From contig CAXYDR010000001.1 in NCBI GenBank assembly GCA_964276095.1, positions 868,001-932,000 on the forward strand: a stretch of 64,000 nucleotides of DNA, in the 5' to 3' direction. The notes beneath the pieces are model-generated. The model worked only from the letters and a program-made list of their open reading frames with translations, was not told the origin of the DNA and made no database searches. Positions 1 to 9,119 of this stretch are shown piece after piece. The number at the start of each line of letters is the position of its first letter. The first letter of the stretch is position 1. Made by a program: the position numbers and the translations under genes. The DNA comes from GCA-2733415 sp964276095. Its GTDB lineage: Bacteria > Bacteroidota > Bacteroidia > Flavobacteriales > Flavobacteriaceae.

Positions 1-678
1 CATAATTCAGAAAAAAATACGGCAATGATTATTGAAAACTTACCGTATTTAATTGAGGGGGTTAAACGATTACTGGTTATTGAAGACATGAGGCTTTTTC
101 CTAATGCTATGGAAATGCTTACGGAAAAAGAATGGAAAGAATTTTATGTAGGTGATGAAGAAATGGGATGGATGTTAGCAGAGAAACCTACACCCTATCC
201 TGCAAAAGAACCTGCTTATGTTCATCCGAGTCAAGATGTTACCGAGCGTGAACTTTCGTTCTCCTTAGAAGATACTTTTCATTATGATGAGGGATATATG
301 ACACCAAGTCAAGTAAATCTTTTACTCCGCTTTTTACCAGTAGATATTACTTACGTAGATGAAAACGATAAGGTTATTTTTTATAATCGAGGTGATGATA
401 GAGTTTTTCCAAGAAGTAAAGGTATAATTGGTAGAGAAGTTCGTTTTTGCCATCCACCAAAAAGTGTGGATATGGTTTTAAGAATTGTAGACGAATTTAA
501 AGCTGGTACTAAAGATGTTGCTGAGTTTTGGTTCAACTTCAAAGGACGTATAATTCATATCAGATACTTTGCTATTAGAAATGATAATAAAGAATATAAA
601 GGTGTAATTGAAATGTCACAAGACATTACAGACATCCAAAAACTAGAAGGACAAAAAAGGTTATTAGACTGGGATTAA
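1..678 (+). CDS. DUF438-type hemerythrin/PAS protein, C-terminal part
   Basis: The frame is open from the first base, so the start lies outside the window. The visible N-terminal stretch looks like the end of a hemerythrin-type helical bundle (LPYLIEGVKRLLVIEDMRLFP, then EKEWKEFYVGDEEMGW). It is followed by a PAS domain containing VDITYVDENDKVIFYNRG, which ends in the usual MSQDITDIQKLEG linker. This order is that of DUF438 proteins (DUF438, hemerythrin, PAS), which in this phylum tend to sit with nitric-oxide or low-oxygen genes. It lies 12 bp before the NO-reductase genes and is probably in their operon. A diiron NO/O2-sensing or NO-scavenging role is inference. Confidence 0.8.
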   Translation, partial: HNSEKNTAMIIENLPYLIEGVKRLLVIEDMRLFPNAMEMLTEKEWKEFYVGDEEMGWMLAEKPTPYPAKEPAYVHPSQDVTERELSFSLEDTFHYDEGYMTPSQVNLLLRFLPVDITYVDENDKVIFYNRGDDRVFPRSKGIIGREVRFCHPPKSVDMVLRIVDEFKAGTKDVAEFWFNFKGRIIHIRYFAIRNDNKEYKGVIEMSQDITDIQKLEGQKRLLDWD

Positions 679-690
679 ACTCTTATATAC

Positions 691-1275
691 ATGAAAACAA
701 CTACAAGCATAAACATAAAAAACATTTACTATCCACCAGGAGGTATTTTAATGTGGATTATCATTTACTTAGAACTTATCACCTTTAGTCTAGCATTACT
801 AGCTATGGTTTATTATAATATAAATGATTCAGAGTCTTTCCATAATTCAAGACTATTATTAAACCCAAATTATGGCGTTGCTAATACTATTTTTTTATTA
901 ACCAGCGGTTTGTTTATGGCTTTAAGTGTTAAGGCTTTAAAACTAAAGAACAAGCGAAGTGCCAAGCGATACTTAATATTAACTATACTATTAGGAACTT
1001 TCTTTTTAGCTTTAAAAAGTATTGAATATTATGAAAAATTAGAAGCAGGTTTAAATATGGGGTACAATACCTTTTTTAGCTTTTATTGGATGTTAACTTT
1101 ATTTCATGTAATTCACGTTATAGTTGGTTTGGTTATTTTAATTTCTGTTTATTTTGGAATTAAAAAAGAAGCCTCAACAACCAATATAGAAGACGTTGAA
1201 GCTAGTGCAACTTTTTGGCATATGTGTGACTTGATTTGGTTACTCCTTTTTCCAGTAATTTATCTCCTTTTTTAA
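691..1275 (+). CDS. Cytochrome c oxidase subunit III family protein, NorE-like
   Basis: This is a membrane protein of 194 residues with five predicted hydrophobic segments, typical of the heme-copper oxidase subunit III family in its short NorE form. Conserved features include the helix pair with TSGLFMALSVKAL, then LKSIEYYEK, and the late HVIHVIVGLV helix followed by ATFWHMCDLIWLLLFPVIYL. It comes directly before a NorF-like protein, norC and norB, and one base separates it from the next gene. It is an accessory subunit, needed for full NO-reductase assembly or activity in related systems, but it binds no redox metal. Confidence 0.82.
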   Translation: MKTTTSINIKNIYYPPGGILMWIIIYLELITFSLALLAMVYYNINDSESFHNSRLLLNPNYGVANTIFLLTSGLFMALSVKALKLKNKRSAKRYLILTILLGTFFLALKSIEYYEKLEAGLNMGYNTFFSFYWMLTLFHVIHVIVGLVILISVYFGIKKEASTTNIEDVEASATFWHMCDLIWLLLFPVIYLLF

Positions 1276-1276
1276 A

Positions 1277-1513
1277 ATGAACAAAACTGAAATTATAACT
1301 TGGATTATCTTATTAGGGTTGACTATAACTTCTGCCCTGTTTTCAGAAATTCAAAGTAAATATAGTGTATTAATTATAGTGGTATTTGCAGCATTAAAAT
1401 TTATTGGTGTAGCATTTCAATTTATGGAATTAAAAAAAGCCCATGTATTTTGGAGAGTATTGCTAATAGCATTTTTATTTATCTATACCACACTGGTATT
1501 AATTATTATTTAA
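1277..1513 (+). CDS. Cytochrome c oxidase subunit IV family protein, NorF-like
   Basis: A 78-residue protein with three hydrophobic helices. Around residues 40-55 it has the FIGVAFQFMELKKAH signature of prokaryotic subunit IV (COX4_pro / NorF) proteins, where a phenylalanine-rich helix runs into MELKKAH. The partner NorE-like gene ends one base before it and norC starts four bases after it, so the genes are surely co-transcribed. Its role is assembly or stabilisation of the NO reductase. Identification rests on the helix pattern, the signature and the position. Confidence 0.75.
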   Translation: MNKTEIITWIILLGLTITSALFSEIQSKYSVLIIVVFAALKFIGVAFQFMELKKAHVFWRVLLIAFLFIYTTLVLIII

Positions 1514-1517
1514 GAAT

Positions 1518-1943
1518 ATGAAAACTAAAAAAAATATTGGAGTTATTGCAATACTGCTTACGTTTTTTGCCGTTTACAACTTCTTTATTTATACCTCAGA
1601 AAACCAGGTGATTCCAATTAAATTATCTACTAAAGCTATTAAGGGGCAACAATTATGGCAAAATAATAATTGTTGGTCTTGTCATCAAATATATGGTCTT
1701 GGCGGTTATTTAGGACCCGATTTAACTAACATATATTCCGACTCATTAAAAGGGCCTACTTATATAAAAGTATTTTTAAATAGCGGTGTAAAATCTATGC
1801 CAAAATTTAATTTCTCTGATGAAGAATCTGAAGCTATTATTACATATTTAAAAGCGATTGATAGTACTGGTTATTATCCTAATTATGATGCAAAAATTCA
1901 AGCAAATGGTTGGGTAAAATTAAAATATAAAGATGAAAAATAA
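1518..1943 (+). CDS. norC: Nitric oxide reductase cytochrome c subunit NorC
   Basis: A membrane-anchored mono-heme c-type cytochrome that passes electrons to NorB. It has one N-terminal helix (about residues 7-25), a heme c motif CWSCH near residue 52 followed by GLGGYLGPDLTN, and a likely axial methionine in KSMPKF. Its 141 residues match the NorC family. The last 11 bases overlap the start of norB, which suggests translational coupling. A separate NorC, with NorB lacking a fused quinol-oxidising head, marks this as a cytochrome c-dependent (cNOR) enzyme. Confidence 0.9.
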   Translation: MKTKKNIGVIAILLTFFAVYNFFIYTSENQVIPIKLSTKAIKGQQLWQNNNCWSCHQIYGLGGYLGPDLTNIYSDSLKGPTYIKVFLNSGVKSMPKFNFSDEESEAIITYLKAIDSTGYYPNYDAKIQANGWVKLKYKDEK

Positions 1944-3288
1944 AATAGGTTTAGTTTTCTTAGTTACTTCCCTTTTTGCTCTACTTATTGGGGTCTTTTT
2001 CGGATTATTTGCGTCCTTACAATATATCATACCAGATTTTTTTAAGGATTATATTCCATTTAGTAAAATGCGCCCTTTTCATGTAACAACAGTTATCTCA
2101 TGGATAGTACTTTGTGCTACAGGAAGTATCTACTTTTTTATAAGCAACATAGAGCAATTAAAATTATTTTCGAATAAATTACCTAAAGTACATTTAATCA
2201 TTTTCCTTATTACAGCTATTGGAATTTACATTTCTTTTTTATCAGGAAAAATGGAAGGTAGAGAGTATTTAGCTTACACCCCTATTTTAACAATACCAAT
2301 ACTTTTTGGTTGGATTTTGTTTGGTGTCAATTATTTTAAAACACTTCGGAAGCAAGTTAAAAACTGGCCAGTATATTACTGGATGTGGGGAACAGGTATT
2401 GTTTTTATGGTTTATCATTTATGTGAAGCTCATTTTTGGATGATTCCCTCCTTTAGAGCACATTTTATTAAAGATATTTCAGTGCAATGGAAATCTTACG
2501 GATCATTTGTAGGATCGTGGAATATGTTGGTATATGGAATTGCTATTTACTTGATGTCTAAAATAAAAAATGATAATACTATAGCCTTTGGTAAAAAAAC
2601 ATTTTTCTTTTACTTTTTAGGCTTAACAAACCTCATGTTTGGTTGGGCACATCACACTTATGTAATACCAATGCAACCGTGGATACGTTATGTTGCTTAT
2701 GGAATTTCTATGACAGAGTGGATACTATTAATACATATTATCTATAGTTGGAAGAAATCCTTGAGTAAAGAGAAGAAAAAAGAATTTTCTCTTGCTTATA
2801 GATTTTTAATTTCTGCAGATATCTGGGTCTTCATAAATTTAATTATTGCTCTTTTATTTTCTATTCCAGCCATTAACTTTTTCACTCATGGGACCCATAT
2901 TACCGTAGCTCATTCAATGGGAACTACAATTGGTATTAATACGTCTATATTGCTAGGTTCAATATTCTTTATTATTTCTAAATTGAAGTTAAAAAACCGA
3001 TTGAGAATAAATACAATAAAACGAAGTATTGTATTATATAATGTTACTTTATTCCTGTTTTTTATAACATTACTTTTTGCTGGTGTAAAACGTAGCAATT
3101 GGATGTACTTTACAAAAAATATCCAATTTTCGGAAATGCAAGATTCTTTGTATGGAGTTTATATAACATTTTTTGCTTTTGGAGTACTTTTAGTTGTTTC
3201 TATATTGATCATTATAATTCCATTAATACTTATTCTTATAAAAAGTATTCGTTCTAATGAAATTTCTAAGAAAATAATGCTAAAATAA
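1933..3288 (+). CDS. norB: Nitric oxide reductase catalytic subunit NorB
   Basis: The catalytic heme-copper oxidase-family subunit, reducing 2 NO to N2O in the inner membrane. It is 451 residues long with about twelve hydrophobic helices. Expected histidine ligands are visible in MRPFHVTTV (heme b), GWAHHTYVIPMQPW (non-heme iron) and FFTHGTHITVAHSMGTTIG (heme b and b3). No N-terminal cytochrome-like extension is present, so it is the cNOR rather than the qNOR form. No nirK, nirS or nosZ occurs in the window, so the locus may serve NO detoxification or be one segment of a dispersed denitrification set. It ends two bases from the convergent regulator. Confidence 0.93.
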   Translation: MKNKIGLVFLVTSLFALLIGVFFGLFASLQYIIPDFFKDYIPFSKMRPFHVTTVISWIVLCATGSIYFFISNIEQLKLFSNKLPKVHLIIFLITAIGIYISFLSGKMEGREYLAYTPILTIPILFGWILFGVNYFKTLRKQVKNWPVYYWMWGTGIVFMVYHLCEAHFWMIPSFRAHFIKDISVQWKSYGSFVGSWNMLVYGIAIYLMSKIKNDNTIAFGKKTFFFYFLGLTNLMFGWAHHTYVIPMQPWIRYVAYGISMTEWILLIHIIYSWKKSLSKEKKKEFSLAYRFLISADIWVFINLIIALLFSIPAINFFTHGTHITVAHSMGTTIGINTSILLGSIFFIISKLKLKNRLRINTIKRSIVLYNVTLFLFFITLLFAGVKRSNWMYFTKNIQFSEMQDSLYGVYITFFAFGVLLVVSILIIIIPLILILIKSIRSNEISKKIMLK

Positions 3289-3290
3289 AT

Positions 3291-3731
3291 CTATATGTAT
3301 TTTAACGAGATATGTCTACCAGTAAGTTTAATTTTTTCAACAAACTCTTGAATAGTTTTATCTTTAAAATCATTAAAAAGCTTTTCTTTAAACGGTGCTA
3401 CTGTAAAGTGTACCGGACAAGGATTTTGATCATCGCAAGCTGTTAACCCCATAAAACATTGATCAAACTTATCGGTTCCATCTATGCACTTTATGATATC
3501 CCAAACAGAATTTTTTAGGTTATTTTCATCTAAATAAAAACCACCGGTTGGGCCTTTTGCAGAAGAAACTAGCTTATTTCTAGTAAGTTGTTGTAATAAT
3601 TTCGCTAAAAAAGGCTGTGGTGTTTCTAATTCCTCTGCTATTTTTTTTACCCCCACTTTTTTATTCTCTTCATTATTCATAGCTAAATATAAAATAGAAC
3701 GAATAGCGTATTTACAAGCATTAGAAAGCAT
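3291..3731 (-). CDS. Rrf2 family transcriptional regulator, NsrR-like
   Basis: A DNA-binding repressor of the Rrf2 fold. The N-terminal winged helix includes LSNACKYAIRSILYLA and the recognition-helix region QPFLAKLLQQLTRNKLVSSAKGPTGGF. A cysteine cluster near residues 92-106 (QCFMGLTACDDQNPC, spaced CX6CX5C) resembles the iron-sulfur ligands of NsrR and IscR. It converges on the NO-reductase operon with two bases between the genes, which points to an NO- or redox-sensing role. A -7 box and a dyad sit just upstream of its own start, suggesting autoregulation. Whether it is strictly NsrR cannot be told from the sequence. Confidence 0.82.
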   Translation of the reverse strand: MLSNACKYAIRSILYLAMNNEENKKVGVKKIAEELETPQPFLAKLLQQLTRNKLVSSAKGPTGGFYLDENNLKNSVWDIIKCIDGTDKFDQCFMGLTACDDQNPCPVHFTVAPFKEKLFNDFKDKTIQEFVEKIKLTGRHISLKYI

Positions 3732-3748
3732 AAAAGTCTTTTAAATAC

Positions 3749-3756
3749 CAAAGATA
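3749..3756 (-). promoter_or_regulatory. Putative -7 promoter box of the Rrf2 gene
   Basis: On the minus strand the bases read TATCTTTG, an exact match to the Bacteroidota -7 consensus TAnnTTTG. The box ends 18 bases before the Rrf2 start codon. Position and match support it; there is no transcript evidence. Confidence 0.5.
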
Positions 3757-3763
3757 GTATAAA

Positions 3764-3781
3764 AAAGACTCTTTTGTCTTT
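3764..3781. promoter_or_regulatory. Candidate operator dyad upstream of the Rrf2 gene
   Basis: A perfect 6-6-6 dyad, AAAGAC-TCTTTT-GTCTTT, lies just upstream of the TATCTTTG box, where it could block RNA polymerase. A further near-palindrome, AAAAGTCTTTT at about 3732-3742, lies between the box and the start codon. Similar half-sites on both sides of the promoter fit an autoregulated repressor. Binding by the adjacent Rrf2 protein is inferred. Confidence 0.4.
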
Positions 3782-3804
3782 AAATATTTATCATTCTTAG
3801 TTTT

Positions 3805-5871
3805 CTAGTCTATATTGTTTTCAATTCGGATTCTAACATCTACAGCAGTTATATGGGTTGATGTTCCCAATAAAGGGTTAATATCCATTTCTATAATTTC
3901 TGGAGCTACTTGAACTAGGGCTGATAAACGTTGAATTATTTCAACAAAAAGTGATTCATTTATTCCTTCTTTTCCTCTAGTTCCTTTAATTAACTTATAC
4001 CCTCTTAATGAAGCAATCATTTTTTCAGCCTCCTGTTTTGAAATAGGACTTAAGCCTGCTGCAACATCATTTAATACTTCTATATAAATCCCTCCTAATC
4101 CGCATAAAATTGTATGATCGAAACTAGGCTCTTTTTTAACTCCTACAAAAAGTTCTAATCCAGATAACATTGGCTGAACCATCACTCCTGTGGCCTCATT
4201 AATTTTCATTAATTTATCGAAATTAACACCTACTTCCTCTATATCGCTTACATTTAACAATACTCCTTGTACATCAGATTTGTGCAACGGCCCAACAACT
4301 TTCATGACCAATGGAAAAGGAATATCCTTTATTTTTGATAGCAATGCTACTTTTGAAGATTCAACTATTTCTTTTACAATTGAAATTCCAGCAGCTTCCA
4401 TTAGCGAAGATGTTGTTTCAGGACTTAAATATCCGTCAATAGCATTATCAATTATAGATCTTATTTTTTGAGTTTCAATATTTGGTAATTTCACTTTTGA
4501 TTCAGTAGGCATAGGCGTTTTATAAACTTGACTTAAAGCTTTACCTAAAAGAACTTCATCAGGAAAATTAATATTCCCTTTATCTAAAAATGTTTGAATC
4601 TCTTTTCTCGCATTAACTACTGAAGGTAATACTGGGAAAATTGGTTTTTTACATACATCCAATTTAACACTCAAAACATTATATACATTTTCTACGTCAA
4701 ATAATCCGGGACTACCAAATACAACAACCATAGCGTCAATAAAATCAAACTTATGCTCACAATAATCTATAATTATCCCTAATTGTTCTGCAGTACCTGT
4801 TGCAAGAAAATCAATAGGATTACTTACAGATGATCCTGGATATAAAAACGACTCCAACTTATCTGCATCTACCCCTTCTATTGAAGGAACTTTTAACCCT
4901 CCTTTTGAAAGTTGATCTGCTAACATTACTGCTGAACCTCCAGCATGAGTGATAATAGCAATGTTTTTACCATTTACTTTTTTATAATTAAAAATTGAGG
5001 CTACACTAAGTAACTCTTCCCTACTAGTACAATAAACAATTCCAGCTTTTTTTAATAATGCTCGAACAGTTACATCTGAACTTGCTATTGCCCCTGTATG
5101 TGAGGTAGCAGCTCTACTCCCTTCTGCTGTACTCCCAGCTTTAATTGCTGCGATTCTAACTCCTTTATTAATTAAAGAAGCAGCGTGCTTTAGTAATTTT
5201 TTTGGATTAGAAATAGACTCCAAATAAAGTAGTTTTATAGAAGAATCAGTTTCTTTATTATAATTGTTATCCATGTATTCTAATACATCTTCAACACAGG
5301 TTTGAGCCCCATTCCCTATGGAATATACATTTGCAAACTTAACACCTAAAGACATACCTGCCTCCATTATAAAAACGGCTGTTGCTCCTGAACTGGAAAT
5401 TAAATCACATCCTTTAGCATGAAATTTAGGAATTGGTAGGGTAAAAACTCCTTTATAATTTTTATTTATTACACCAATACAATTAGGACCAATTAAACAA
5501 CCTCCTACACTATTGACAACTTCTACAATTTCTTCTTCAAGATTACTTCCTAATTCATTTGTTTCGGAAAATCCTGCAGAAATAATTATAAATGCTTTTG
5601 TACCTTTTTCCTTGGCTAATATTTTTATAGTTTCTAAACAATATTTTGCTGCAATAGCCAATATTGCTAAGTCTGTTTTTGGAATAGCAGTTACTGTAGA
5701 AAAACTCTCTACTCCTTGGACTTCCTTTTCTTTAGGATTTACAACAGATAAACGACCTTTATAATTTCCGTCAAGAATATTTTTTACAATTTTACCTCCA
5801 GGTTTCTTGATGTCATTAGACCCTCCTATTATTACAATACTATCCGGGTTTATTAATTGTTCGTTTAACAT
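3805..5871 (-). CDS. ADP-forming acetate/acyl-CoA ligase, fused subunits
   Basis: An NDP-forming acyl-CoA synthetase that interconverts acyl-CoA, ADP and phosphate with acid, CoA and ATP in the cytosol. In its 688 residues come a CoA-binding Rossmann domain (residues 1-125, with VIIGGSNDIKKPGGKIVKNIL), two flavodoxin-like ligase domains with the phosphohistidine motif SHTGAIASS near residue 260, and a C-terminal ATP-grasp domain (about 470-688) ending in EMDINPLLG. Alpha and beta parts are fused, as in single-chain ACD enzymes. The substrate cannot be assigned. It is divergent from nadA and appears monocistronic. Confidence 0.85.
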   Translation of the reverse strand: MLNEQLINPDSIVIIGGSNDIKKPGGKIVKNILDGNYKGRLSVVNPKEKEVQGVESFSTVTAIPKTDLAILAIAAKYCLETIKILAKEKGTKAFIIISAGFSETNELGSNLEEEIVEVVNSVGGCLIGPNCIGVINKNYKGVFTLPIPKFHAKGCDLISSSGATAVFIMEAGMSLGVKFANVYSIGNGAQTCVEDVLEYMDNNYNKETDSSIKLLYLESISNPKKLLKHAASLINKGVRIAAIKAGSTAEGSRAATSHTGAIASSDVTVRALLKKAGIVYCTSREELLSVASIFNYKKVNGKNIAIITHAGGSAVMLADQLSKGGLKVPSIEGVDADKLESFLYPGSSVSNPIDFLATGTAEQLGIIIDYCEHKFDFIDAMVVVFGSPGLFDVENVYNVLSVKLDVCKKPIFPVLPSVVNARKEIQTFLDKGNINFPDEVLLGKALSQVYKTPMPTESKVKLPNIETQKIRSIIDNAIDGYLSPETTSSLMEAAGISIVKEIVESSKVALLSKIKDIPFPLVMKVVGPLHKSDVQGVLLNVSDIEEVGVNFDKLMKINEATGVMVQPMLSGLELFVGVKKEPSFDHTILCGLGGIYIEVLNDVAAGLSPISKQEAEKMIASLRGYKLIKGTRGKEGINESLFVEIIQRLSALVQVAPEIIEMDINPLLGTSTHITAVDVRIRIENNID

Positions 5872-6020
5872 ATTAATTTTTTTTCGTAAAACTAAGATTG
5901 TTACTTCACATATAAAATGATATAAATCAGCTTGACTATCAATAGTTAGCCATGATTAATATCATATTTCTATTCAGTAAATATTCAGAAATTTGTATTT
6001 CAATGAATCGATTTATGATG

Positions 6021-6947
6021 ATGAATTTAAAAGATAAAATTGTAAAACTCAAAAAAGAGAAGAACGCTGTTATATTAGCACATTACTATCAAGATCCAGC
6101 AATACAAGATATTGCAGATTATGTTGGTGATAGTTTAGGTTTGTCGCAAAAAGCAGCAGAAACTGATGCAGATATTATAGTATTTGCAGGAGTGCATTTT
6201 ATGGCTGAAACTGCTAAGATTTTGAACCCAACTAAAACAGTTGTATTACCCGATTTGGAAGCCGGTTGTTCGTTGGCAGACTCTTGTCCACCAGATGAAT
6301 TCAAAAAATTTATAGAAGCGCATCCTAATCATACAGTTATCACTTATGTAAACTGTAGTGCAGAAGTAAAAGCACTTACAGATATTGTTTGTACTTCTTC
6401 CAATGCCCTTAAAATAGTAGAATCAATTCCAAAAGAAACCCCAATAATTTTTGCTCCCGATAGGAATTTAGGTAAGTATATCATGAAGGAAACGGGAAGA
6501 GAAATGTTACTTTGGGATGGTAGTTGTATTGTTCATGAAGCCTTTTCTTTTGAAAAACTTTTAGCATTGCATAAAGAATACCCTGATTATAAAATTATAG
6601 CTCATCCAGAATCTGAAGACCATATTCTTAAAACAGCAACTTATGTAGGCTCTACATCTGGAATGATAAATTATGTAAAGCAACATGCTAATGAAAAATT
6701 TATTGTTGCTACTGAAGCAGGTATTTTACATAAAATGCAAGAAGAAGTTCCAAATACAGAATTGATTCCTGCTCCTGCAAAAGAAGATAATACTTGTGCT
6801 TGTAGTGAATGTGCTTACATGAAAGTAAATACAATGCAGAAATTATATGATTGTTTATTAAATGAATACCCGAAAATAGATGTTGCTGAAGATATTCGTA
6901 AAAAAGCATTACTACCAATTAATCGCATGCTAGAACTTTCCAAGTAA
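6021..6947 (+). CDS. nadA: Quinolinate synthase NadA
   Basis: Condenses iminoaspartate with dihydroxyacetone phosphate to quinolinate in NAD synthesis, using a [4Fe-4S] cluster. Diagnostic stretches are ILAHYYQDPAIQDIADYVGD, GCSLADSCP, YVNCSAEVKA and CACSECAYMK, which carry the cluster cysteines. The start at 6021 (MNLKDKIVKL) fits the family N-terminus. In-frame ATGs at 5952, 6003, 6015 and 6018 would add residues that family members lack, although 6003 cannot be ruled out. nadB follows after one base, giving an operon for both steps of quinolinate formation. Confidence 0.93.
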   Translation: MNLKDKIVKLKKEKNAVILAHYYQDPAIQDIADYVGDSLGLSQKAAETDADIIVFAGVHFMAETAKILNPTKTVVLPDLEAGCSLADSCPPDEFKKFIEAHPNHTVITYVNCSAEVKALTDIVCTSSNALKIVESIPKETPIIFAPDRNLGKYIMKETGREMLLWDGSCIVHEAFSFEKLLALHKEYPDYKIIAHPESEDHILKTATYVGSTSGMINYVKQHANEKFIVATEAGILHKMQEEVPNTELIPAPAKEDNTCACSECAYMKVNTMQKLYDCLLNEYPKIDVAEDIRKKALLPINRMLELSK

Positions 6948-6948
6948 C

Positions 6949-8514
6949 ATGTTAATAACAAACTATTTAGTTATCGGGTCTGGAGTAGCAGGATTAACCT
7001 TTGCAGTTAAAATTGCGGAAAAATTCCCTGATAAAAATATCACCATTATTACTAAAAGTAATGAAGACGAATCAAATACCAAATATGCGCAAGGTGGTGT
7101 TGCAGTAGTATTAGATGAGGAAGAAGATTCCTATCAAAAACATATTCAAGATACTCTTATAGCTGGTGACGGTTTATGCAATGCTTCAGTGGTAGATATG
7201 GTGATAAAAGAAGGGCCAAAACGTTTTAAAGAATTAACTCTTTGGGGTGCAAATTTTGATATTGATACTAATGGAAATTATGATCTAGGTAAAGAAGGTG
7301 GACATTCAGAATATAGGGTTGTACATCATAAAGATATAACTGGTTATGAAATAGAACGCGCGTTATTACAACGTGTACACCAGCTTAAAAATGTAGATAT
7401 ATTACCACATCATTTTGCAATAGACCTTATTACAGAGCATCATATAAAAACACCCAATCAAGCACAGTTAACTTGTTATGGTGCTTATGTGCTTAATGAA
7501 AAAACTGGTGAAATACTTACTATAAAAGCACAAAATACAGTATTAGCTTCAGGAGGTGTTGGTAATGTATATGGACATACCACAAACCCTATAATTGCTA
7601 CTGGTGATGGTATTGCAATGGCATATCGTGCTAAAGCCCAAATTAAAGATATGGAATTTATTCAGTTCCACCCTACTGTTTTGTATAACGCAAAAGGTGG
7701 TTCTTCATTTTTAATATCGGAAGCTGTTAGAGGATTTGGAGCTTATTTACGTGATAAAAAAGGACATAGATTTATGCCTGATTATGATTCTAGAGCCGAG
7801 TTGGCATCAAGAGATATTGTGTCACAATGTATTGATAAAGAGTTGAAAAAATCTGGAGATGACAATGTATATTTGGATTGTAATCATTTAGATTTAGAAA
7901 GTTTTAAGGAGCATTTCCCCAATATTTATGACAAGTGTAAAAGTTTAGGTATTGATGTAGCAAAGGATTGGATACCAGTTGTACCTGCATCTCATTATTT
8001 ATGTGGTGGTATTGTAGTTAACAACTATGGGAAAACGAGTATTAATAATTTATTTTCTTGCGGTGAATCATCTAGAACAGGATTACACGGAGCAAACCGA
8101 TTAGCCTCCAACTCTCTTTTAGAAGCTTTAGTTTACGCTCATAACATTTATAAACACCTTATAACTAAGGAAGGTAATGATGCTTTTTACGAAATTCCAG
8201 AATGGAATGAAAAGGGAGTAGAAATTACAAATGATCATATATTAATTCAACGAAATCTTGAAAAATTACAAACTTTAATGCGCAATTATGCAGGAATTGT
8301 TCGTAATAACAACCACTTAAATGAAGCAATCAAACTTTTAGATATCATCTATAAAGAGGTTGATGAATTATACCAAACAGTTAAAATAAATGCCTCTTTA
8401 TGTGAATTGCGAAATATGATAAATGTTGCTCATTTAATTATCGGGCAATCATTAAATCGCACTGAGAATAAAGGAGGGTTTTACAATATTGATAACTTAA
8501 AAAAAACATTATGA
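6949..8514 (+). CDS. nadB: L-aspartate oxidase NadB
   Basis: A flavoenzyme that oxidises L-aspartate to iminoaspartate, the substrate of the NadA encoded just upstream. The N-terminal FAD-binding dinucleotide fold is seen as VIGSGVAGLTFAVKIAE. It also has TKYAQGGVAVVL, the substrate-region QFHPTVLY, and the C-terminal HGANRLASNSLLEALVYA block typical of the succinate dehydrogenase/NadB family. At 521 residues it is of normal family length. Its stop overlaps the start of the following thioredoxin-like gene (ATGA), so the three genes are probably translated together. Confidence 0.93.
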   Translation: MLITNYLVIGSGVAGLTFAVKIAEKFPDKNITIITKSNEDESNTKYAQGGVAVVLDEEEDSYQKHIQDTLIAGDGLCNASVVDMVIKEGPKRFKELTLWGANFDIDTNGNYDLGKEGGHSEYRVVHHKDITGYEIERALLQRVHQLKNVDILPHHFAIDLITEHHIKTPNQAQLTCYGAYVLNEKTGEILTIKAQNTVLASGGVGNVYGHTTNPIIATGDGIAMAYRAKAQIKDMEFIQFHPTVLYNAKGGSSFLISEAVRGFGAYLRDKKGHRFMPDYDSRAELASRDIVSQCIDKELKKSGDDNVYLDCNHLDLESFKEHFPNIYDKCKSLGIDVAKDWIPVVPASHYLCGGIVVNNYGKTSINNLFSCGESSRTGLHGANRLASNSLLEALVYAHNIYKHLITKEGNDAFYEIPEWNEKGVEITNDHILIQRNLEKLQTLMRNYAGIVRNNNHLNEAIKLLDIIYKEVDELYQTVKINASLCELRNMINVAHLIIGQSLNRTENKGGFYNIDNLKKTL

Positions 8515-9119
8515 ACCAACTAATCAAAACAAGTATTGATAACGCCATTTCTTATCAAGAGTATAGTAATTTAATCACTAAACTAGTTGCAGAAAAAAGA
8601 ACTACTGGAAACGAACAAACTGAGGAACGTATTGAGTATACTAAACTTAATGGCAGTAGAATGCGTAGAGTAAATAAGGCAATTACACTTACGAATGAAA
8701 CTATTGATGTTTTTAAAAATGTTCGTAAACAAACCTGGTTAGTTTTATGTGAAAGTTGGTGTGGTGATGCAGCTCATACTTTACCAGTATTAAACAAGAT
8801 TGCAGAAATCAGTGATCATATAGATCTAAAAATTGTTTTAAGAGATGACAATTTAGATTTGATGAATACTTTCCTAACTAATGGATCTCAAGCGATACCT
8901 AAATTGATAATGGTAGATGAAAGTTATTGTTTAATAAATGTTTGGGGTGCACGTTCTACTACTGCAACACAATTAGTCTTAGATTATAAAAAAGAGTTTG
9001 GTAGCATTGATGCTGAATTTAAAAAGAACTTACAAATTTGGTATAATAACGATAAAGGAATTTCTATTATTTCTGATTTAGTTAAGCTTGTTAAAAGATC
9101 ATCTATATGTACAGAGTAA
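8511..9119 (+). CDS. Thioredoxin family protein
   Basis: A cytosolic thioredoxin-fold protein of 202 residues with no signal peptide. The central motif LCESWCGDAAHTLPVL (about residues 77-92) has the CxxxC-type layout of the thioredoxin-9 family, rather than the classical CGPC, followed by the cis-proline region QAIPKLIMVD. It overlaps nadB by four bases. The partner protein is unknown; a link to the iron-sulfur or flavin enzymes upstream is only suggested by context. Confidence 0.75.
   Translation: MNQLIKTSIDNAISYQEYSNLITKLVAEKRTTGNEQTEERIEYTKLNGSRMRRVNKAITLTNETIDVFKNVRKQTWLVLCESWCGDAAHTLPVLNKIAEISDHIDLKIVLRDDNLDLMNTFLTNGSQAIPKLIMVDESYCLINVWGARSTTATQLVLDYKKEFGSIDAEFKKNLQIWYNNDKGISIISDLVKLVKRSSICTE

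Noticed and set aside
1933..1943. The norC/norB overlap as a frameshift
   Set aside because: Both proteins are complete and end or start normally; an 11-bp overlap is ordinary coupling.
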